Shown: piece by piece, positions 1 through 8,495 of the stretch
How positions within the stretch are numbered: the first letter of the stretch is position 1
How the letters are laid out: every line of letters starts with the position of its first letter
From: Allocoleopsis franciscana PCC 7113
GTDB lineage: Bacteria; Cyanobacteriota; Cyanobacteriia; Cyanobacteriales; Coleofasciculaceae
Reading direction: 5' to 3'
Assembly (NCBI RefSeq): GCF_000317515.1
Contig: NC_019738.1
Coordinates: forward strand, 4,552,001 to 4,616,000
Length of the DNA: 64,000 nt
Translations under genes and position numbers: made by a program
Notes under the pieces: generated by a model
The model's database searches: none
What the model was told of the DNA's origin: nothing
The model's input: only the letters and a program-made list of their open reading frames with translations

Positions 1-26
1 TAATCTAAATCTTAGTCCAAGAGCTT

Positions 27-584
27 ATGAATACCGAAAGCTCAAGTTCTAATCAAGATAACCCTTGTAATCTCCCTCCAATGAAAGAGTTGAGCAAGAG
101 AAAAAGATGGGATATGGAGGAAGACATGGAACTCTTGCAAGAACAAGTAAAAAGCTTGAAGCAAGAGTTGGCTCATGGATATGAGTATACAAAGAAATGC
201 CTTCAGGAATTGGAGTATGCAAAGCAAGAACTGGAATGGATGAATCAGGAAATCTCTAATCTGATTAACTCAAAGAAGCTCCCAATGGATGAGGCTAACC
301 CTTTGGCAAGTCGTATGCTCAAACCCAAGGAAGTTGTCGGAAGCACAATTGATGAGTGTAAGGCTAAGTCTCATAAGCTTAGGGTTCAGTCTGCTCAGAT
401 GATCGCTTATTCTATTCAGCTTACGACTGAGTCTAAGCAGATTACAGTTCACTCTTATAAAATTCAAGCTCGATCTCGTGAGATTAAGGAGCATTCTTGT
501 GGAGTTAGGGAGCGGTTGGGTAAAAAGAAAGCGAGTTTCCCGGAAACGGTTAAAATGCCAAATCGGTTCGCGATTGCCCTTTAG
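27..584 (+). CDS. Coiled-coil hypothetical protein
   Basis: This 185-residue protein has no family I recognise. From about residue 25 to 80 it is dense in Glu, Lys, Gln and Leu with heptad-like spacing, which suggests a coiled coil. The second half (about 110-165) is Ser/His/Gln-rich and repeats short units of the type S-x-Q-I/R-x-x-x-S (SAQMIAYS, SKQITVHS, SREIKEHS), which suggests a second amphipathic helix. There is no signal peptide or membrane segment, so a cytoplasmic structural or adaptor role is possible but unproven. The stop codon sits in the loop of a perfect 14-bp hairpin. The next gene is convergent. Confidence 0.55.
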   Translation: MNTESSSSNQDNPCNLPPMKELSKRKRWDMEEDMELLQEQVKSLKQELAHGYEYTKKCLQELEYAKQELEWMNQEISNLINSKKLPMDEANPLASRMLKPKEVVGSTIDECKAKSHKLRVQSAQMIAYSIQLTTESKQITVHSYKIQARSREIKEHSCGVRERLGKKKASFPETVKMPNRFAIAL

Positions 585-597
585 GGCAATCGCGAAC
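566..597. repeat. Perfect 14-bp inverted repeat spanning a stop codon
   Basis: The arms GTTCGCGATTGCCC (566-579) and GGGCAATCGCGAAC (584-597) are perfectly complementary around a 4-nt loop. The stop codon of the upstream gene (582-584) sits at the loop edge. No T-run follows on either strand, so it is not a classical intrinsic terminator. It may still act as a bidirectional transcript-end hairpin between convergent genes, or be a dispersed palindromic repeat. Confidence 0.6.
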
Positions 598-774
598 AAA
601 AGATGTAGTAGTTAGCTCCATTGGCTAATCGATACTGGGGATAATTTCCATCCCTTCGCAATTAGCAACAAACTAGTGCAAGAAGGCAGAAGGCAGAAGG
701 TTGAAAGGCTTATACTTTCTACTTTTGGCTCTTTCATTAACGGGTCACTTATTTCCGCCATGCTGCACTAGAAG

Positions 775-2796
775 CTAGATTTTCAAGATACCTTCCGGAT
801 TCACTGAAAACAGCGATCGCCTCTTTAACCCCTCTCGCTGCAAAATCTGATTCGCCGCCAGTAACCCACTACTAATCGCCCGTTCCATCAAGCCACAAGG
901 AAAAGGCATCTTCACCCAATCTCCGGCAAAAATCAGATTGGAAATATCAGTGGAAGTTTCCGGGCGTTGGGCATAACTTCCGGGTGGATAGCCCGAAAAA
1001 TTCTTCTGATTCACCAGTTCCCGATGGAGCATTGTCGCCTGTTTCAGAGAGGGGACAATTTCATAAAGTTCCTGTTCAAATGTTGTGAGTAAAGCTTGTT
1101 GATTGGGGAATTGTTTCTCTTTGTAGCAGTAAGCATGTAACTCCACTACACTGCCGCCTGTTTTCTCATGCCAAGCGATAAATTGCTCTTGAATTCGGTG
1201 ATACAGGGTGATGCTATCGGTGAGTTGATAACCCGATAACGAAGTAAAATTACTGTGTTCCCAATCAAAGTCGCGGTCAAACCAGAAACGAGCAACGGCA
1301 AAGGGGTCTGCTACGCTTAATTTCTCCACCTGAGTTTGTACCTGTGGATTCACCTCACCCTCACACCGCTTAAATAACTGCTGCACTCCAGGTACATCGG
1401 TGGCAAACACATAATAATCGGCCTGAATTGTCTCTCCCGATGGCTGTAAAGGTGCAATCCCTGGCACCCCTACCAACTGAACTTGCTGATCTTGACGTTG
1501 AGTAATTTGGAAGCGAGGTAAATTTCGTTGAGCCGGCCCTGCCAAGACTCGCCCTTCAGCATCATAGAGTGCGCCGTGGCAAGGACAAAGGAACTTCCCA
1601 TCCGCTTGGTGCTGCACGGTACAGCCTTGGTGAGTGCAGGTGAGAGAAATGGCTTCATCGCTTCCCGGTACGGCGGCAAAAACGGCATCCCCCGCCCCGT
1701 AATAGTCCAGCATTCCTTGAGTTGCGGCTACCTCAGACTCGGAGTTGCCCACGCTACGCTGAACCCAAAAGGGAACATCATTTTGCACACTTCCCTGCTG
1801 ATAGCTGAGAGATGCAATCTGATCATGCTGGCAGTGAATGCGGCTGACGGTTGCTTCTGTGACAATCTTGCCGCCCCGTTGCCCAATGGCTTGACGGATG
1901 GGTTGCACTAAACTGGTACCCATATCTTGCCGGGTGCCATTAAACGCCAATCCCTCTGGATTGCCAAAAAAGTAGAAGTGGAAAAACTGCATTAGTTCTC
2001 CCACACTCAACACATCTGGGGCGTTCAGGCTGGATTTGGCAAAGGGTAAAAAGTATAAATCATAAAGTCCTTGGGGGAAATCGGGCTGAATCCATTGAGC
2101 CACGGAGAGGGAATCCAGGCGATCAAAACTCTCTGGAATCTGAAATCCTCCAATTTCCCGAAACACTTTCCAGTGTTGCAGTTTGGTGAGATTAATCCCC
2201 CAGCGTAGCCAATTGGGAGAGGCGATCGCTAAATCGACCACATTCCAGGGAAACGCCGAATGGTTGGGTTTAAACACCTCTGGCTGGTATTTGCCATCCC
2301 GAAAAACCACCGCATAAGACTTTAACGAGACAAAATTATCACGAATTTTGAGTTCTTTAACCAGGCTGTTGAGGTTGTAATATTGCGGGAAAAAACCGTG
2401 AAACCCATGCTCCATCATGAAGGTTTCCTCGCCTACCTGGATCGGCCAACTGGCAATTTTCCCTCCCAATTGAGGCGACTTCTCTAACAGGGTGACACTA
2501 AATCCACGTTGACTCAGTTCATAGGCACAAGCTAGCCCCGCAAGTCCTGCCCCCACCACAACCACCGTTTTGGGTTGGCTCAAATGGCGGGGCAAATCCA
2601 GGGTATCTTGCTGAAAAACCGTGGGCTGAGGCTTCGAGAAACGAGAGTATCCTATGACACTCCCTACAGCACCGACACCCAGTACTTTGAGTGCAGTCCG
2701 GCGAGAGATTGAAGGAACGTTCTGTCTGCTTTCTTCCTCCGGGTTCGGGGGGAGTGAGGGGGGTGGTGATAGAGGAGAATTGGATGATTGACTCAT
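775..2796 (-). CDS. FAD-dependent amine-oxidase/desaturase-type enzyme with internal Rieske domain (CruE/CrtU-like)
   Basis: With the start at the ATG of 2796 the protein has 673 residues; an in-frame extension to 2964 lacks support. A twin-arginine-like segment (SRRTALKVLG) and a short hydrophobic stretch lie near residue 30-50, suggesting Tat targeting or a membrane anchor. The dinucleotide-binding motif VVVVGAGLAGLACAYELS lies near residue 80, followed by the EHGFHGFFPQYYNL region typical of carotenoid desaturase/isorenieratene-synthase-type enzymes. A Rieske [2Fe-2S] motif pair, CTHQGC and CPCHG, is inserted near residues 380-410, and the C-terminal FAD segment (FAGDWVKMPFPCGLMERA) closes the fold. 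Family knowledge suggests a role in aromatic carotenoid (synechoxanthin-type) formation. Substrate and exact orthology are inference. Confidence 0.75.
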   Translation of the reverse strand: MSQSSNSPLSPPPSLPPNPEEESRQNVPSISRRTALKVLGVGAVGSVIGYSRFSKPQPTVFQQDTLDLPRHLSQPKTVVVVGAGLAGLACAYELSQRGFSVTLLEKSPQLGGKIASWPIQVGEETFMMEHGFHGFFPQYYNLNSLVKELKIRDNFVSLKSYAVVFRDGKYQPEVFKPNHSAFPWNVVDLAIASPNWLRWGINLTKLQHWKVFREIGGFQIPESFDRLDSLSVAQWIQPDFPQGLYDLYFLPFAKSSLNAPDVLSVGELMQFFHFYFFGNPEGLAFNGTRQDMGTSLVQPIRQAIGQRGGKIVTEATVSRIHCQHDQIASLSYQQGSVQNDVPFWVQRSVGNSESEVAATQGMLDYYGAGDAVFAAVPGSDEAISLTCTHQGCTVQHQADGKFLCPCHGALYDAEGRVLAGPAQRNLPRFQITQRQDQQVQLVGVPGIAPLQPSGETIQADYYVFATDVPGVQQLFKRCEGEVNPQVQTQVEKLSVADPFAVARFWFDRDFDWEHSNFTSLSGYQLTDSITLYHRIQEQFIAWHEKTGGSVVELHAYCYKEKQFPNQQALLTTFEQELYEIVPSLKQATMLHRELVNQKNFSGYPPGSYAQRPETSTDISNLIFAGDWVKMPFPCGLMERAISSGLLAANQILQREGLKRRSLFSVNPEGILKI

Positions 2797-2821
2797 GCGA
2801 TCGTAAGCGAATCCTGACAAG

Positions 2822-3595
2822 ATGAAATATTGGCGCGAAACACTGGCGGTAGCCCAGCGAATCTTGATTGAATTGGGGCGACGACGCCGCAGCCTGATTT
2901 TTTGGAGTATTTTCCCAATTTCTGTCCTCTTGCTTAACGGGTTCATTTTGGCAGAACGAGCCAAGCTGTCAAGCGCTAAAGCCTTTGAAAGTGCTGCTCC
3001 TTCTACCTTAGTGGGTGCGGCTTTGTTTTTCAGTTGCCTAGGCGGCAGTGTGGCAACAGTGGTTGCCGAACGAGAACAGCAAACGCTGAAGCGCTTATTT
3101 ATTTCCCCCTTGAGTGGAACGTCCTATTTTCTCGGTATTTTTTTCGCCCACAGTTGTATTGGTATCGGTCAAGCCCTTTTGGTGTATACCTTGTCGGCTT
3201 TTTGGGGCGCTAAGTTTCAAGGTTCGGTGCTGCTGGGGGTCTTGATTATTTTACTCAGTATTATTTCCTATGTGGGTGTAGGATTTATTCTCGGTACACA
3301 GTTTGCACGGCGGACGGAGGATGTCAATGCTTTAGTGGCGGCTTTCGGGGTACCGTTGTTGATTTTAGGGGGAGCTTTTCTTCCCGCTTCTTTATTTCCC
3401 AAGAAACTCTTAGAAATCGCCAAATTTAACCCAATTTATCACATGAATGAAGCTTTGCTAAATGTCTGGGCTAATGGCAAGAATTTGCAAGATATTCAAG
3501 AGCATTTTAGTTTTTTGTGTGTGTTTTCCCTAATCATGATGGCAGGGGGATGGCTTTCTTATCAACGGATGCTGCGAGTTGAGCGAAGATTTTGA
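2822..3595 (+). CDS. ABC-2 type transporter permease
   Basis: A 257-residue integral membrane protein with about six hydrophobic segments. A basic N-terminus (GRRRRSL) precedes the first helix (IFWSIFPISVLLLNGFIL). The cytoplasmic segment EREQQTLKRLFISPLS is characteristic of ABC-2 permeases, as is the final pair of helices around PASLFPKKLLEIAKFNPIYH. The matching ATPase is probably the protein at 6267-7160, which lies past a histidine kinase gene on the same strand. Its start codon is only 25 bp from the divergent oxidoreductase start, so its promoter must overlap that gene. The exported substrate is unknown. Confidence 0.85.
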   Translation: MKYWRETLAVAQRILIELGRRRRSLIFWSIFPISVLLLNGFILAERAKLSSAKAFESAAPSTLVGAALFFSCLGGSVATVVAEREQQTLKRLFISPLSGTSYFLGIFFAHSCIGIGQALLVYTLSAFWGAKFQGSVLLGVLIILLSIISYVGVGFILGTQFARRTEDVNALVAAFGVPLLILGGAFLPASLFPKKLLEIAKFNPIYHMNEALLNVWANGKNLQDIQEHFSFLCVFSLIMMAGGWLSYQRMLRVERRF

Positions 3596-3759
3596 ATGCT
3601 ACGGCTCTTAAAACCAACCCAGTATTGAGAGATACTTCTCAAGAGCGAGTAAAACTTTGTATAAATGGTTATAGTTCACTATGAAGAGCAATAGTTTTCA
3701 GATACTAAAGGCAGAGTTGATAGCAACTTCAACTATAACTATAAAAAACTTAACTTAAG

Positions 3760-6117
3760 ATGAATCTCGATGAATTGACTCCAAAGATAGAACAATGGTT
3801 CTCTCGTGTGACGGAACTACTGCAACAAAAGGAGGTAGTAACCGATACCCCGTCTCCATCACCAGAGGAACAGCGACAATTACTGAGAGAGGCTTGCGAG
3901 GAACTTCACATTGCTTTAGAAGAACTGTCGATTGCCCAAGCCGAGCTACTCCAGCAAAATCAAGAATTGATATTCACTCGCGAGGCTGTGGAAGTTCAAC
4001 GCCAGCGCTATGTTGAACTATTTGACTTGGCTCCTGATGCTTATTTAGTCACGGATGTGAATGGGAAAATTCAGGAAGCCAACCGTGCCGCCGCCTCGAT
4101 GCTCAACATTGAGTCACGATTTCTGGTGGGCAAACCGCTGAGTATCTATATTACTCAGTCAGAACGACAGCGTTTTTATGCGCTTCTAATTCAGCTGGCT
4201 CAGGTAGACCGAGTACAGGAGTGGGAAGTGAGTCTCCAGCCCCGCTACGATAAAGTGTTGAATGCCGCATTAACGGTCACCCCTGTGCGTGAACCGGGTG
4301 GCAAGGTGATGGCGCTACGCTGGTTACTCCGGAATATCACTGAGCGCAAGCAAATGGAGCGGCAACAACGGTTACTCATTCGTGAGCAGGCGGCTCGTGA
4401 AGCGGCGGAGGCTCAAGCTGAACAATCCGCGTTCCTGGCTGAGGCGAGTCATCTGTTAGCTTCCTGCCTCGACTACCCCACCACCCTGAACCAGGTGGCT
4501 CAATTAGCCGTGCCGACGCGTGCAGATTGGTGCTTTATTGATTTGGTCGAAAACAACCCAACCCTGTTCAATCAGCCGGTTGTGGCTGCAACCGACGCCG
4601 AGCAGAAATCTCGAATCCTGGAACGCCGGGAAAACGAGCTGCTGCCGTTCGAGGGGGATTATGGAGTCGCGAGGGTATTAGAAACGGGGGAGCCAGAACT
4701 GATTACAGACATTCCCGATGCATTCCTAGTGTCCATTGCACGGGATGCTACACATCTGGAGCTGCTGCGTCAGTTTAATGCTAAATCTTACATGATCGTA
4801 CCCCTAATCGCCCGTGAGCAAACGCTGGGCACGATGGTTTTTGTTTCGTCAAAACCACAACGTCGCTACAGTCGGATTGATCTGATGATGGCGGTGGAAC
4901 TGGCGCAACGGTGTGCGATAGCGATGGACAATGCGCGGCTTTATCAGGAGGCTCTGCAAGCGAATCGCATTAAGGATGAGTTTTTGGCGATCGTCTCCCA
5001 CGAACTCCGCACACCCTTGAACGCTATCCTGGGTTGGGTGACGATCCTGCGGAATCGAACCGTGAACGCAGTGACGACGCATCGGGCATTAGAGACGATT
5101 GAGCGCAATGCCAAGTCTCAGAAAAAATTAATTGGGGATATTCTCGATATCTCGCGCATCATCCGAGGTAAGATTCGCATCAATACTTATCCAGTTCACC
5201 TGGACTATATCATCGGTGCCGTCGTTGAGAACGTGCGTCCTACGGCGGAACTCAAAGAGATTCAGATTGAGTCGATGCTTGACCCTTCAGTGGGTTCAGT
5301 GATGGGCGATTTAGAACGCTTGCAGCAAATTGTCTGGAATTTGCTGTCCAATGCAGTTAAGTTTACGCCTCAGGGGGGGCGTATCGAAGTTCGACTCGAA
5401 CAGGGTACAGGCGATCCTTGGGGTTGCCCCTACGCTCAGATCTCCGTGAGGGACACCGGTAAGGGAATTCGTCCTGAGTTTCTGCCTTACGTGTTTGAGT
5501 ACTTTCGCCAAGCTGATGGTACAACCACCAGGCCCTATGGCGGACTCGGATTGGGTTTAGCGATCGTGCGTCAGTTGGTAGAAATGCACAACGGCGTGGT
5601 TTATGCCAAAAGTGAGGGGGAAGGCAAGGGAGCAACCTTTATCGTGCAGCTACCGATGATTGATTCCCAGCAAAAGCAGCCACCCCAGAAGTACAGAGTC
5701 CTTCTGGATAACTTTCCAGCCCTCGATGGCTTGCGGGTGGTGGTGGTGGATGACTGTACCGATACCCTAGAATTGATCGCTTTTATTCTCGAACAGTGCA
5801 GGGCGCAAGTCCAAACAGCGACATCGGTTGAGGAAGCGATTCAAGCGATCGCACAATTAAAACCCGATATTCTCATTAGCGACATCAGTATGCCAGATGA
5901 GGATGGCTATTCGCTAATTCGCCAAGTCAGAACCCTGGAAGTCGATCAGGGAAAGCCAATTCTCGCCGTTGCTTTAACGGCATTCGTGAGAGAAGAGGAT
6001 CGGACTCGGACTCTTGATGCCGGGTTCCAGATGCACCTACCTAAGCCCATTGAACCCATTGAGTTAGTTGCCGTCGTTGCCAACCTGACGGGACGCAGCC
6101 AATCGAGCGATGCTTAA
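3760..6117 (+). CDS. Hybrid sensor histidine kinase (PAS-GAF-HisKA-HATPase-REC)
   Basis: A 785-residue soluble kinase. An N-terminal coiled coil (about 45-80) leads into a PAS domain (about 83-195, ending RNITERKQME) and a GAF domain (about 226-400). The H-box VSHELRTPLN places the phospho-acceptor His near residue 414. The N-box NLLSNAVKFTP is near 523, DTGKGI near 565 and GGLGLGLAIV near 595. A C-terminal receiver (about 657-780) has the DD pair in VVVDDCTD and the acceptor Asp of SDISMPDEDG near 708. No membrane segment is seen, so it should sense a cytosolic or membrane-permeant signal. It lies between the two halves of an ABC-2 exporter, which suggests control of that exporter, but the ligand is unknown. 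Confidence 0.92.
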   Translation: MNLDELTPKIEQWFSRVTELLQQKEVVTDTPSPSPEEQRQLLREACEELHIALEELSIAQAELLQQNQELIFTREAVEVQRQRYVELFDLAPDAYLVTDVNGKIQEANRAAASMLNIESRFLVGKPLSIYITQSERQRFYALLIQLAQVDRVQEWEVSLQPRYDKVLNAALTVTPVREPGGKVMALRWLLRNITERKQMERQQRLLIREQAAREAAEAQAEQSAFLAEASHLLASCLDYPTTLNQVAQLAVPTRADWCFIDLVENNPTLFNQPVVAATDAEQKSRILERRENELLPFEGDYGVARVLETGEPELITDIPDAFLVSIARDATHLELLRQFNAKSYMIVPLIAREQTLGTMVFVSSKPQRRYSRIDLMMAVELAQRCAIAMDNARLYQEALQANRIKDEFLAIVSHELRTPLNAILGWVTILRNRTVNAVTTHRALETIERNAKSQKKLIGDILDISRIIRGKIRINTYPVHLDYIIGAVVENVRPTAELKEIQIESMLDPSVGSVMGDLERLQQIVWNLLSNAVKFTPQGGRIEVRLEQGTGDPWGCPYAQISVRDTGKGIRPEFLPYVFEYFRQADGTTTRPYGGLGLGLAIVRQLVEMHNGVVYAKSEGEGKGATFIVQLPMIDSQQKQPPQKYRVLLDNFPALDGLRVVVVDDCTDTLELIAFILEQCRAQVQTATSVEEAIQAIAQLKPDILISDISMPDEDGYSLIRQVRTLEVDQGKPILAVALTAFVREEDRTRTLDAGFQMHLPKPIEPIELVAVVANLTGRSQSSDA

Positions 6118-6266
6118 GTGGAGTTACAGAGGGGCGGGGGAGCTGAGGAGCGGAATTGAGCGATTATTATTCTGTTCTCAACAGATAGGATTTTAAGGCG
6201 CGTTAGCTTATAACTCACTTAAAGGGAAATGATATAACAGTTGTGCCCTAGTGTGGACTTGACATC

Positions 6267-7160
6267 GTGCTGAACATCGAGAAATTAAGCAAATCTTATG
6301 GAGAGCGACAAGTTCTTCAAGATTTAACGCTGCATATCCAACCTGGAGAAATTTATGGATTGTTAGGGCCAAATGGCGCAGGAAAAACGACCACAATTAA
6401 TATTATTTGTAATTTGTTGAGTGCCGATAGTGGAGTCATTCAGATTAATGGCAAACCCGTATCCAAAACCACAAAACTGTTGGTTGGCGTCGCCCCTCAA
6501 GAAAATTTACTCTATAAAACCCTGAGTTGTGAAGAAAACCTAAATTTTTATGCCCAAATCTACGGTTTAAAAACACAACAACGGCGGCAACAAGTTGAGA
6601 CAAGTCTGGCAGCGGTTAACCTGTTAGATCGGGCAAAAAGTCCGATAGAAACTTTGAGTGGTGGGATGCAGCGACGGATGAATATTGCCGTGGCTTTAGT
6701 GCATCAGCCCAAGTTATTAATTTTAGATGAACCGACGACCGGGTTAGATATTGAGGCACGTTATGAGATTTGGGACTTGATTCGGCGTTTGAAAAGTCAA
6801 GGAATGACGATTTTGCTCACCACTCACTTATTAGATGAAGCGGAACGTCTTTGTCAGAGAATTGGCATTCTCAAGGGAGGGGGAATTGTTGCCGAGGGGA
6901 GTTTGGAAGAGTTGCGGCAACGGATTACAGCGCAAGAAATGCTAGTGGTACAAACCCCTCAGGAGGAACAAGCGATCGCTCGTGCTCAATCATTAGGCTT
7001 CACTTACCGTCGTTATGGCAATGACCTCACATTTTGGTTACCTGAACAATTGGAACTGAAAGAAATTATCGCCCGCTTCGATGGGATTCCCCTCGACTCT
7101 ATTTCCCGTCAGCCGGTGCGTTTGGAGCATATTTATGTAGAAGTGACTCAACAAAATTAG
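6267..7160 (+). CDS. ABC transporter ATP-binding protein
   Basis: A 297-residue ATPase with Walker A GPNGAGKTTT near residue 34, Q-loop APQENLL near 75, signature LSGGMQRR near 130, Walker B LLILDEPTTGLD near 150 and switch His in LLTTHLLDEAERL near 190. The roughly 80-residue C-terminal tail is typical of drug/polysaccharide-type ABC-2 exporters. It is the likely partner of the permease at 2822-3595; the kinase gene between them is on the same strand with gaps of about 150 bp, so the three may be co-transcribed. The substrate cannot be read from the sequence. Confidence 0.9.
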   Translation: MLNIEKLSKSYGERQVLQDLTLHIQPGEIYGLLGPNGAGKTTTINIICNLLSADSGVIQINGKPVSKTTKLLVGVAPQENLLYKTLSCEENLNFYAQIYGLKTQQRRQQVETSLAAVNLLDRAKSPIETLSGGMQRRMNIAVALVHQPKLLILDEPTTGLDIEARYEIWDLIRRLKSQGMTILLTTHLLDEAERLCQRIGILKGGGIVAEGSLEELRQRITAQEMLVVQTPQEEQAIARAQSLGFTYRRYGNDLTFWLPEQLELKEIIARFDGIPLDSISRQPVRLEHIYVEVTQQN

Positions 7161-7180
7161 GATTGGGGAAATTGAGTGAG

Positions 7181-7399
7181 CTAAGATGCATCTTCAATTC
7201 CCATAACGGAGTTTTCTAAGGCTCGTTCAACTTCACCTAATTCTTTTTGAGTCGCTGGGTCAACTTCCGTTGGTTGGTCTAAATTAGCGCTGATTTCGTA
7301 TTCATCAACAACTTCATTAACAGCATCTTGATTGAGCGTTGATTCGCTGGAAGGATTGACAATCTCTGGGGCTTGGGGTTTTGATTTATCCTGTTTCAT
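7181..7399 (-). CDS. Small acidic hypothetical protein
   Basis: A 72-residue protein rich in Glu, Asp, Asn and Pro with no hydrophobic segment, probably disordered in its first half. The start is well supported: a strong Shine-Dalgarno sequence (AAAGGAGTT) lies just upstream of the ATG on the minus strand. The C-terminal part (about 45-70) could form one amphipathic helix. The gene is convergent with the ABC ATPase gene. I do not recognise a family. Confidence 0.6.
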   Translation of the reverse strand: MKQDKSKPQAPEIVNPSSESTLNQDAVNEVVDEYEISANLDQPTEVDPATQKELGEVERALENSVMGIEDAS

Positions 7400-7831
7400 G
7401 TTTAACTCCTTTGGTATAAATATTAGCCCCGATCATCAGAATGAATATCTATCTAGAGTTCACTGTTAGTTGAGAGATATATCCTAATGAAAGTGAGGGT
7501 GGACTGACGAAAGCTTGATTTGTCAGTGATATGTATCACCCTTAAACGTACCGAGGAATCGCTACGCTCAGGTCAATGGATATTTTGCATAAGAGGTAGA
7601 GACGCGAGAGATAGATAAAATAGCTAGTCCCATTGGCAGTTACCAGAATTTGACTTGCTACACTCAGTCGGGAGAACAACCATGCCGCTCAAAAACTTAG
7701 CGAATTCCTCTCCAAATTCTTCGCTGAATCACCCGACGGATACCTGTTTAACCAATCTAACCCTCGATTTCCCCCGGACTCCAGTCGATAGTCGCCATAG
7801 GTTGCCGAATCAAGGAAAAGAGGTGCCGTTA
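7400..7831. other. Intergenic stretch upstream of the pilin-like gene
   Basis: About 430 bp with no convincing gene. The reading frame of the downstream pilin-like protein stays open back to 7655, but that extension (Asn/Ser/Pro-rich, no similarity seen) is probably leader sequence. The minus-strand gene at 7399 must have its promoter here. Confidence 0.4.
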
Positions 7832-8383
7832 ATGCCTAAACTTGTAACCGATACACCCCAAAACAAGCGACGCTCTTTGGCAAAAGTGGGTGGATTCAGT
7901 ATCCTGTTGCTCTTAGGCATGGGTACAGTTCTGAATTTTCCAAATATTGTCAGTGGTGGCTCTAACGCTGCTCAAGCAAGACAGACAGAAGCTAGGAATA
8001 ACCTGAGTGCAATCAACCGATCGCAACAGTCATATTACTCAGAATTTAAAACCTTTACCAACTCCCTGACCGATTTAGGTGTAGGCTTCAAGTCTCACTC
8101 CGCTAACTACGATTATTCCATCCGTACCACAAAAATGGCAGCCTTTCATTATGCGATCGCTCGGCAGGGAGAGTCAGAACCACCCCTGAAAAGCTATGTA
8201 GGAGCGGTTTTTTGGGTATCATCGACCAATTTCAACCCCAAAGCCGAGAAAGATCAACTCCTAACAGTCGCCATTACCTGTGAAACGCTGCATCCGGACA
8301 ATACCAAACCCAACGCCCCAACCCTGGTTAAGGGTATTCCGACTTGCAGTTCTGGCACCCAGAATTTAAGATTCCTGAAATGA
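7832..8383 (+). CDS. Type IV pilin-like protein with atypical N-terminus
   Basis: With the ATG at 7832 (preceded by AGAGG) the protein has 183 residues; an in-frame extension reaches 7655. After a basic stretch (KRRSLAKVGG) comes one hydrophobic helix (FSILLLLGMGTVLNF), then the region QARQTEARNNLSAINRSQQSYYSEF followed by FTNSLTDLGVGF, which closely resembles the start of the mature globular part of cyanobacterial major pilins. Two late cysteines (ITCETL, IPTCSS) could form the C-terminal disulfide. The usual prepilin peptidase motif (G followed by FTLIE) is absent, so it may be a membrane-anchored pilin-fold protein and not a processed pilin. The assignment rests on motif resemblance. Confidence 0.65.
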   Translation: MPKLVTDTPQNKRRSLAKVGGFSILLLLGMGTVLNFPNIVSGGSNAAQARQTEARNNLSAINRSQQSYYSEFKTFTNSLTDLGVGFKSHSANYDYSIRTTKMAAFHYAIARQGESEPPLKSYVGAVFWVSSTNFNPKAEKDQLLTVAITCETLHPDNTKPNAPTLVKGIPTCSSGTQNLRFLK

Positions 8384-8495
8384 ACCATGACACGGCTGGT
8401 GAAAGGAGCGGGGGAGCGGGGGAGCAGGGGAGTGAGTGAGAAGGTAAACTGTTGAAACCAGCCTGTAACGTCCAGCCTTCTCTAGATTGATTGAT

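Noticed and set aside
660-700. GAAGGCAGAAGGCAGAAGG microrepeat and similar G-rich patches (8398-8440, 10770-10820, 54281-54305)
   Set aside because: These are low-complexity intergenic patches common in cyanobacteria and show no array or coding structure.
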